NCBI GenBank assembly: GCA_016197345.1
Contig: JACPVY010000475.1
Coordinates: 1 to 11,358, forward strand
Source: Burkholderiales bacterium
GTDB lineage: Bacteria; Pseudomonadota; Gammaproteobacteria; Burkholderiales; Burkholderiaceae_D
DNA: 11,358 bases
Direction: 5' to 3'
Shown piece after piece: positions 6,602 to 11,358 of this stretch; positions within the stretch are counted from its first letter, which is position 1; each line of letters starts with the position of its first letter. The notes below the pieces were generated by a model. That model ran no database searches. It was not told the origin of the DNA and was given only the letters and a program-made list of their open reading frames with translations. The position numbers were made by a program, and so were the translations under genes.

Positions 6602-6856
6602 TTACTTCTTAGCAGCGCAGCATTTTTTAGCAGCACAGCATTTTTTAGCGGCGCAGCATGCTTTTGCTTTTTTATGTTTTTTGTGTTTTTTGACTTTTTT
6701 CGCGCCGCAGCAGCCTTTTGCTGCGCAAGCCGAAGCTGCTGGTGCGCTTGCTGCTGCGCATGCTGCTACTGCTGGCAAGGTGACCATTGCCGATGCAGCC
6801 AGTACGGATGCGCCGATGACGCTTTTCAGGGTATTGCTCAGGGATTTCGATTTCAT
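6602..6856 (-). CDS. Small exported Cys- and Lys-rich low-complexity protein, likely metal-binding
   Basis: The 84-residue protein starts with a clear signal peptide (MKSKSLSNTLKSVIGASVLA, hydrophobic core, then LPAVAA with cleavage near residue 31-32). The mature part is about 52 residues with ten cysteines: C33, C44, C49-C50, C67-C68, C73-C74 and C79-C80. A Lys/His block (53-65, KKVKKHKKHKKAK) precedes three CCAAKK repeats that run to the last residue. Vicinal cysteine pairs with lysine and histidine suggest binding of soft metals such as copper or zinc, or a precursor peptide. It differs from the EGKCG-repeat exported peptides, and no partner enzymes for peptide modification lie beside it. 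GGAG six bases before the ATG supports the start. It sits between ftsX and rpoH with 253 bp upstream, so it is probably transcribed on its own. The function is unknown. Confidence 0.8.
   Translation of the reverse strand: MKSKSLSNTLKSVIGASVLAASAMVTLPAVAACAAASAPAASACAAKGCCGAKKVKKHKKHKKAKACCAAKKCCAAKKCCAAKK
6605..6658. repeat. Three 18-bp tandem repeats encoding CCAAKK
   Basis: Units at 6605-6622, 6623-6640 and 6641-6658 are near-identical; the last two differ at two bases. Each encodes one CCAAKK hexapeptide on the minus strand. The close nucleotide identity suggests recent tandem duplication, so copy number may vary between strains. Confidence 0.8.
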
Positions 6857-6934
6857 GTATTGCTCCGTAGAATTATTAAGCCCGTTGTGAGGCAGAAGGA
6901 GGAAAATCAGGCGCAGTGCCCAGAATCCAGTACA

Positions 6935-6963
6935 TATGTCGAGACTGCGCGCTGTACCTTACA
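6935..6963 (-). promoter_or_regulatory. Possible ECF-type promoter for the Cys-rich gene
   Basis: The minus strand has TGTAAGG (6957-6963), a 15-bp spacer, then CGACATA (6935-6941), about 80 nt before the start codon. The pair resembles the TGTAAC / CGAC-type boxes used by some extracytoplasmic-function sigma factors that control exported metal-related proteins. No good sigma-70 promoter was found in the same gap. This is a resemblance by eye only. Confidence 0.2.
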
Positions 6964-7015
6964 ACATGCCTCAAAATTTGTAAAAGCTTATGCGGCGGGC
7001 GAATATGAGGTGAGG

Positions 7016-7039
7016 TGAGCGCCTACTATGAAGCGCTCA
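7016..7039 (-). terminator. 7-bp stem-loop downstream of ftsX
   Basis: TGAGCGC (7016-7022) pairs with GCGCTCA (7033-7039) around a 10-nt loop, 70 nt past the ftsX stop codon. No T-run follows in the direction of transcription, so it is a weak terminator candidate for the ftsYEX transcript. Confidence 0.3.
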
Positions 7040-7109
7040 AGAAAAGTGGAAATTACGCTAGCAAAAAGGCAATTGATACGACTCGAAAATACAACGTTTG
7101 CCCAACGCA

Positions 7110-8030
7110 TTACGCGAGCCGGGCCAGATGGCGGCGTACCGATAACCAGGCACCGATCAACCCTAAGCCCGTGCTGGCGCATAACAGCGCGACGCTGACG
7201 ACTAAGCCCAAAGGCTGCAATTGGAATTCTGATGCATATAAATGGGCGAATTGCGCAATCACACCGTTGAACGGCGGCAATAACAAGGCAACGGTCGCCA
7301 GCGCTAAGCAACCAGCAACGGCGCCTAATAGTGCACCGCTATAGAAAAAGGGGCGATGGATGAAGGCATTCGTCGCCCCTATCAATTTGCTGATTTCGAT
7401 TTCATCGAGTTGGGTAAAGACTTGCAGGCGCACGGTATTGAAGACCACCACAATCACGACCACCGATAGCGTCACCGCCAAAAAAAGCAGGCCATAGCGC
7501 AGAATGGCTAGCAACGCTGCTAAGCGTTTGACCCAAGCCGAATCGACTTGCACGTTATCGACGCCGGGTAGGGTTTTGATTTGCGCCGCCAGCTCGTCGA
7601 TTTTGTTGGCGGCATTCGCATTGCGGTAGTTTTCCAGCTTCAGCACATAGCTATCGGGCAAGGGATTTTGCCCTAGCGTGGCTACCACATCCGCCATCGC
7701 TCCCCGGTTTTGTAAGCTGGCAAGCGCTTGTTCCCGCGGAATAAATTGGATTTTAGCGTTATCGCTGGCCAGCATTTGCTGTAGCGGCTTACCGAGCGCC
7801 AGCGCTTTTTCGCGCGGTAAATCGAGTTGCAAAAACAAGCTGATTTCTGGCTCGACCGCTAATTGTTCCGAGAGTGGGCGTACGTTTTCCAGCAAGGTCA
7901 GGCCGGCAATCGGTAGCGCTAAGGCAATCGCTACGACCAGCACATTGAAGGCAAAGCCAGCAGGTGAACTGCGCAAATGATTGAATGCAACGCTTAAGGC
8001 AAAGCGATGTTGGCGTAGCCAGTTTTTCAT
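7110..8030 (-). CDS. ftsX: Cell division protein FtsX (permease-like subunit of FtsEX)
   Basis: The 306-residue inner-membrane protein has the FtsX layout: a cytoplasmic N-terminus, TM1 at about 26-47, a periplasmic domain at about 48-174, then TM2 (175-197), TM3 (228-250) and TM4 (275-297). The conserved FtsX motif DEIEISKLIGATNAFIHRPF at 209-228 follows TM2. FtsX with FtsE recruits divisome proteins and, through its periplasmic loop, activates peptidoglycan hydrolases at the septum. The ATG overlaps the ftsE stop in an ATGA arrangement (8027-8030), and GAGGA about eight bases upstream lies inside ftsE, so the two are translationally coupled. Length is normal for a proteobacterial FtsX lacking the longer N-terminal tail of the E. 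coli protein. Confidence 0.95.
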   Translation of the reverse strand: MKNWLRQHRFALSVAFNHLRSSPAGFAFNVLVVAIALALPIAGLTLLENVRPLSEQLAVEPEISLFLQLDLPREKALALGKPLQQMLASDNAKIQFIPREQALASLQNRGAMADVVATLGQNPLPDSYVLKLENYRNANAANKIDELAAQIKTLPGVDNVQVDSAWVKRLAALLAILRYGLLFLAVTLSVVVIVVVFNTVRLQVFTQLDEIEISKLIGATNAFIHRPFFYSGALLGAVAGCLALATVALLLPPFNGVIAQFAHLYASEFQLQPLGLVVSVALLCASTGLGLIGAWLSVRRHLARLA

Positions 8031-8749
8031 GCTGGTTCCTCATCCAGTGGCGCAGCGCGGCGTTGATCTTGCACTAAGCTACCGGCCTGTAGCGTGAGCA
8101 CGCGTGGTGCCTTCGCTAATATTTGTTCGTCATGGGTAGAGATTAAGCAAGTCACACCCGCTGCATGAAAGGTGTGCAAGGCGTCCATCACTTGTTGCGC
8201 CGCTTGTCGATCGAGATTGGCGGTTGGTTCGTCGGCGAGAATGATTTGCGGCTTGTTGACGATGGCGCGCGCAATCGAGACGCGTTGTTGCTCGCCGCCA
8301 GAGAGGGTTTGCGGCAAGGCATCAACTTTGTCGCCCAAGCCCAAGCGCTCAAGCGCGGCGCGCGCGCGTTGTGCCGCATCTTGACGTGAGGCCCCTAGCA
8401 CGATAAGTGGCAGCATCACATTGGCAAGATTGCTACGGTCTTGCAATAATTTTTGCTGCTGCAAAATCAAGCCGATATTGCGGCGTAAAAAGGGAATGCT
8501 ATGGCTAGGCAATTTGCCCACATCTTGCCCATTTAATAGCACTTTGCCGCTGCTAGGGCGTTCGATGGCGGCGATCATTTTCAATAGCGTCGATTTGCCC
8601 GCACCGGACGGGCCTGCTAACAAGACCAATTCGCCGCGCTGAATTGTCAGCGAAACATCGGCGAGCGAGAGCGGCGCCCGAGCTTGAGCACTAGCGTGAT
8701 GGGCGCGTGCATGGTGATAGCTCTTGCTCACATGTTGAAATTCAATCAT
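8027..8749 (-). CDS. ftsE: Cell division ATP-binding protein FtsE
   Basis: The 240-residue ABC ATPase shows all nucleotide-binding elements: Walker A GPSGAGKST at 46-54, Q-loop near Q97 (ILQQQKLL), signature LSGGEQQR at 149-156, Walker B IILADEPT at 169-176, D-loop ANLD at 177-180 and switch H206. ERPSSGK at 63-69 and PFLRR at 86-90 are typical of FtsE. It works with FtsX at the division site on the cytoplasmic face of the inner membrane. Compared with E. coli FtsE, as I recall its sequence, there is an extra His/Ala-rich stretch of about ten residues (YHHARAHHASAQARAP, 11-26) after the first strand. The Q-loop reads QQQ where QDH is usual. It starts 36 bp after ftsY and overlaps ftsX by four bases, so it belongs to one ftsY-ftsE-ftsX operon. 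Confidence 0.96.
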   Translation of the reverse strand: MIEFQHVSKSYHHARAHHASAQARAPLSLADVSLTIQRGELVLLAGPSGAGKSTLLKMIAAIERPSSGKVLLNGQDVGKLPSHSIPFLRRNIGLILQQQKLLQDRSNLANVMLPLIVLGASRQDAAQRARAALERLGLGDKVDALPQTLSGGEQQRVSIARAIVNKPQIILADEPTANLDRQAAQQVMDALHTFHAAGVTCLISTHDEQILAKAPRVLTLQAGSLVQDQRRAAPLDEEPA

Positions 8750-8785
8750 CGCGATCTCGTTCTGGTGGGGGCATTGCGGGTCGAG

Positions 8786-10165
8786 TTACCCTAACAAAGC
8801 ATCGACAAATTCTTGTGCATTGAAGGCTTGCAAATCTTCAATTTTTTCACCGACACCGATGAAATAAACCGGTACTGGTCGCACCCGCGCGATGGCGGCG
8901 ATCACGCCACCCTTGGCCGTGCCATCGAGTTTGGTGATGACGATCCCGGTCAATTGCAGCGCATCGTCAAAAGCTTTCACTTGCGCTAAGGCGTTTTGCC
9001 CGGTGTTGCCGTCAATGACGAGTAAGACTTCATGTGGCGCGCCATCCATCGCTTTGCCAAGCACACGTTTGATTTTTTTCAGCTCTTCCATCAAGTGCAA
9101 TTGGGTCGGCAGACGGCCAGCGGTATCGACCATCACCACATCCATTTTGCGCGCGCGGCCGGCAGAAACGGCATCAAATGCGACCGCTGCCGGGTCGCCC
9201 GATTCTTGTGCGATGACGGTGACATTATTGCGCTGCCCCCAAATCGCCAATTGCTCACGGGCGGCGGCGCGGAAGGTGTCACCTGCTGCCAGCAACACCG
9301 ATTGATGATGGGCCTGCATGTGTTTCGCGAGTTTGCCGATGGTAGTGGTTTTGCCTGCGCCATTGACGCCGGCAATCATCATCGTCAAAGGTTGGTGGCG
9401 GCCCAGCTCAAATGGCTTTTGGAGCGGCATCAACAATTCGGTCAGCAAGGTTTTGAGCGCAGCCTTGACTTGCGAGGCTTCGGTCAATTTTTCTTCTTTG
9501 ACTTTACGCTTTAAGCCATCGAGCAAAAACTGGGTCGCTTCGATACCCGCGTCGGACATCAACAGTGCGCTTTCCAGTTCGTCGTACAGATCATCATCGA
9601 TCTTCGCACCGACAAACAACAGGCTGAGATTGGCCGAGGTTTTCGCTAAGCCCGCTTTCAAGCGCGCTAGCCAAGAGCGTTTTTTCTCGCCTTCGTTGGC
9701 ATTTGGCGCGGGCGCTGTTGCCACAACGGGTGCGGCACTGTTCGCTGCGGCGGCTAGCGGCTCGCTGATATTCGGCGATGATGTGGAAGGTTCTGCTAGC
9801 GGGGAAGGCGTGGCAAGCGGTGGTAATGCTTGGGCGACGCTATCAGGATGGCGATTTGCACTGCCGACCCGCCAGACCGAGCTGCTACCGCTTTCGTTGG
9901 AAATCGGCGCGCTATTGCTGGTGTTAATTGGGGCAGTTGGGGCAGGCGGCACGCTAGCGGTTTCTGGCGCTTGCACCGCTTCGCCCACAATCGGTGGGAA
10001 GGCTAATTCGCCAACCGCTTGCGTGTCGTCTAGCGCCAAATCCTTTTCAGGGGCGAGCGGGAGGTCGATTGGATCGGGCTTTACTTCTGGGGCTACATGG
10101 GGGACGGCAGGCGCAGGCGCACTGGTTTCGCTAACAGCAGTTTTTTTCTTGAAGAAACTAAACAT
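8786..10165 (-). CDS. ftsY: Signal recognition particle receptor FtsY
   Basis: With the ATG at 10165 the protein has 459 residues. It is the SRP-type GTPase that receives ribosome-SRP complexes at the inner membrane and hands nascent membrane proteins to SecYEG. The N-terminus MFSFFKKK is characteristic. A long acidic, Pro/Ala/Ser-rich A domain runs to about 158. The N domain (about 160-250) begins at KKRSWLARLKAGLAKT. The G domain has G1 GVNGAGKTTT at 266-275, G2 DTFRAAA at 296-302, G3 DTAGR at 347-351, G4 TKLDG at 411-415 and the closing GVGEKIEDL at 437-445. A GTG 48 bases upstream is in frame but would bury the conserved N-terminus. No Shine-Dalgarno is obvious before the ATG. It is the first gene of the ftsYEX operon. 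Confidence 0.96.
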   Translation of the reverse strand: MFSFFKKKTAVSETSAPAPAVPHVAPEVKPDPIDLPLAPEKDLALDDTQAVGELAFPPIVGEAVQAPETASVPPAPTAPINTSNSAPISNESGSSSVWRVGSANRHPDSVAQALPPLATPSPLAEPSTSSPNISEPLAAAANSAAPVVATAPAPNANEGEKKRSWLARLKAGLAKTSANLSLLFVGAKIDDDLYDELESALLMSDAGIEATQFLLDGLKRKVKEEKLTEASQVKAALKTLLTELLMPLQKPFELGRHQPLTMMIAGVNGAGKTTTIGKLAKHMQAHHQSVLLAAGDTFRAAAREQLAIWGQRNNVTVIAQESGDPAAVAFDAVSAGRARKMDVVMVDTAGRLPTQLHLMEELKKIKRVLGKAMDGAPHEVLLVIDGNTGQNALAQVKAFDDALQLTGIVITKLDGTAKGGVIAAIARVRPVPVYFIGVGEKIEDLQAFNAQEFVDALLG

Positions 10166-10455
10166 GTGATTTTGACATTTGTTGGTGATTAGCAAGGCGC
10201 GCAGCGAATGCACGTCACGCTCAGCTTTGTCCTTCGGTGTTACGCGACTGCTGATGGGCTGCGGCTATCTAGCGGCATCTGGCGCTAGCGTCGTACAGGA
10301 AATCGGCAAAGCGGCGCAACATAAAGCAGGCATTTTAACAGAGGGCAAGCGGCTGGCGGAATTTGCAAGGTTTTTGAACCAGACGAGGAATAGCTAGCGG
10401 GGTGCATGCGCGCCGCAGAAGGTGACGTGAGAGTGGGGTGAGGTCTTGCCGTGTG
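10166..10455. other. Non-coding leader and promoter region of ftsY
   Basis: About 290 bp with no gene I can support on either strand. It holds the extended -10 promoter at 10332-10340, two GCTAGC palindromes (10284-10289 and 10393-10398), and a CTAGCG-N8-CGCTAG inverted repeat (10269-10288) that falls in the predicted ftsY leader. Open frames here give low-complexity translations with no family resemblance. Confidence 0.5.
10332..10340 (-). promoter_or_regulatory. Extended -10 promoter of the ftsYEX operon
   Basis: The minus strand reads TG-T-TAAAAT, an extended -10 element (TGnTATAAT) with five of six matches in the hexamer. The -35 region is poor, as is common with extended -10 promoters. 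The leader would be about 160 nt. Confidence 0.5.
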
Positions 10456-10497
10456 GAAAAATGAGTGCGTCTTAGCGTGCGCTAAAGCGCACTCATT
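10456..10497 (-). terminator. Intrinsic terminator of the thiamine-diphosphate enzyme gene
   Basis: AATGAGTGCG (10460-10469) pairs perfectly with CGCACTCATT (10488-10497), and an inner TTAGC/GCTAA stem continues the hairpin. On the minus strand a T5 run follows directly. It starts 10 nt after the stop codon at 10508, a classic Rho-independent terminator, which separates this gene from ftsYEX. Confidence 0.9.
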
Positions 10498-10507
10498 CAG
10501 TCAAGCT

Positions 10508-11358
10508 TTAGGCTTTCTGTTTAGCCGCTTCTGCGTTTTTGCGTATCGTCTCTAGCGTCGCATTCGGCGTAATCAAATTACCGTCATAGCGCAATTCAAT
10601 CACCGCAGGCAGCTTGTGCGCTTGCGTATGCGCATAGGCGCGTTGCAACGCGGGCAAGAAATCGGCCGTAGTTTCGACGACTTCGCCATGTGCGCCATAG
10701 GCGCGCGCGAGAGCGGCGAAATGCGGATTATGCAATTGGGTGCCACTGACGCGGCCGGGGTAATCGCGTTCTTGATGCATGCGTATCGTGCCATACATTT
10801 GATTATTGAAAACGATGATGATCACGCCAGCTTGATATTGCACCGCCGTCGCTAATTCTTGGCCATTCATCATGTAATCGCCATCACCAGAAAAAGTCAG
10901 CACGCAGCGCTCTGGGTGGCTGATTTTGGCGGCGATACCGGCTGGCACGCCATAGCCCATTGCGCCATTGGTCGGCGCGAGTTGGCTGCGGCGGCCGCCA
11001 TAGCAGTAAAAGCGATGCGCCCAAGAAGCGTAATTACCAGCGCCATTCGTCAAAATCGTGTCTTTTGGCAAGACTTCCATCACGTCTTGTACCACTTGCC
11101 ATAAATTCAGTGGGACATCTTGATCTTTGAAAATCGGCGGTTCTTGTTGGAAAGCGGCCAGTTCGGCTTTGGCTTCTGCAATCGAAGCTTTCCATGCACT
11201 TGCATCGACTGGCGCCATCTCGGCCAGCATGGCTGCCACTTCTGGCATACCGCTCGCGATCAAGAGTTCGCCTTGATACACGCTACCCAATTCTTCAGGG
11301 TGATTGTGGATATGGATCAGTTTTTGATTGGGGACAGGTGAGGTCAGTAGCGTATAGC
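10508..11358 (-). CDS. Thiamine-diphosphate-dependent enzyme, acetolactate-synthase-like, N-terminus beyond window
   Basis: The reading frame stays open to the window edge, so this is the C-terminal 282 residues of a larger protein; the family is usually about 550 long. The fragment begins in the middle domain (VPNQKLIHIHNHPEELGSVY, encoded at 11279-11338), followed by the linker and the pyrophosphate-binding domain. That domain has NGAGNYASWAHRFY, APTNGAMGYGVPAGIAAK, and the ThDP/Mg motif GDGDYMMNG (about 10888-10862) ending in FNNQMYG. The GDG-to-NN spacing is as expected for ThDP enzymes, which decarboxylate 2-oxo acids and join the product to an acceptor. The NNQMYGTIRMHQ stretch resembles IlvB-like acetolactate synthases, but FAD-free relatives such as glyoxylate carboligase-like or sulfoacetaldehyde acetyltransferase-like enzymes cannot be excluded without the N-terminal domain. 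No IlvH-type regulatory subunit follows it; a terminator does. Confidence 0.9.
   Translation of the reverse strand, partial: YTLLTSPVPNQKLIHIHNHPEELGSVYQGELLIASGMPEVAAMLAEMAPVDASAWKASIAEAKAELAAFQQEPPIFKDQDVPLNLWQVVQDVMEVLPKDTILTNGAGNYASWAHRFYCYGGRRSQLAPTNGAMGYGVPAGIAAKISHPERCVLTFSGDGDYMMNGQELATAVQYQAGVIIIVFNNQMYGTIRMHQERDYPGRVSGTQLHNPHFAALARAYGAHGEVVETTADFLPALQRAYAHTQAHKLPAVIELRYDGNLITPNATLETIRKNAEAAKQKA

Noticed and set aside
6605..6658. CRISPR-like regular repeats
   Set aside because: The 18-bp units are directly adjacent with no spacers and encode a clean protein repeat.
9318..10169. Plus-strand open frame of 283 codons opposite ftsY
   Set aside because: It is antisense to the Pro/Ala/Ser-rich linker and N domain of a clear ftsY. 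Its translation is low-complexity Ser/Ala/Gly with no domain, as expected for a shadow frame.
10166..10213. Upstream GTG start for ftsY
   Set aside because: It adds 16 residues before the conserved MFSFFKKK N-terminus and has no better ribosome binding site.
10179..10397. Plus-strand open frame of 72 codons upstream of ftsY
   Set aside because: There is no ribosome binding site or family resemblance, and it overlaps the likely ftsY promoter and leader. I left the region as non-coding, though a decayed divergent gene cannot be excluded.
11288..11290. TTG start for the thiamine-diphosphate enzyme
   Set aside because: The same frame continues upstream with family-like sequence (QKLIHIHNHPEELG) to the window edge, so this is an internal Leu codon and the gene is truncated by the window.

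Overview
The window looks like a chromosomal core segment from a betaproteobacterium, most likely Burkholderiales and possibly an Oxalobacteraceae relative such as Undibacterium or Herminiimonas. This rests on the ftsY-ftsE-ftsX-rpoH gene order and on the style of the proteins; no search was possible. Base composition looks close to half GC. All nine genes lie on the minus strand, so transcription runs from high to low coordinates. I see no rRNA, tRNA, CRISPR array, insertion sequence or phage gene.

In transcription order, the right edge carries the C-terminal half of an acetolactate-synthase-like thiamine-diphosphate enzyme, cut by the window end and closed by a strong intrinsic terminator. 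A leader of about 340 bp follows. Then comes ftsY-ftsE-ftsX: FtsY is the signal recognition particle receptor, and FtsEX is the ABC-type complex that couples divisome activity to peptidoglycan hydrolysis. Between ftsX and rpoH sits a gene for a small exported protein ending in Cys-Cys-Ala-Ala-Lys-Lys repeats, a likely metal binder of unknown role.

The 518-bp region before rpoH is the most informative non-coding stretch. It contains a near-perfect CIRCE operator (the HrcA repressor site) whose two arms overlap the -35 and -10 boxes of the likely rpoH promoter. This implies that the heat-shock sigma factor gene is itself repressed by HrcA. rpoH ends at a compact cUUCGg terminator.

Downstream is a two-gene signalling unit. 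The first gene is a soluble hybrid histidine kinase (REC-HisKA-HATPase-REC-HPt). The second is a response regulator without a DNA-binding domain, whose C-terminal half resembles an HPt domain that has lost its histidine. Last come a PfkB-family (fructokinase-like) sugar kinase and an exported SH3-like-domain protein of unknown function.

Across the window the palindrome GCTAGC occurs 15 times by eye, far more than chance. Four copies are extended to CGCTAGCG and one pair forms a 16-bp palindrome, which suggests a highly iterated palindrome in this genome.
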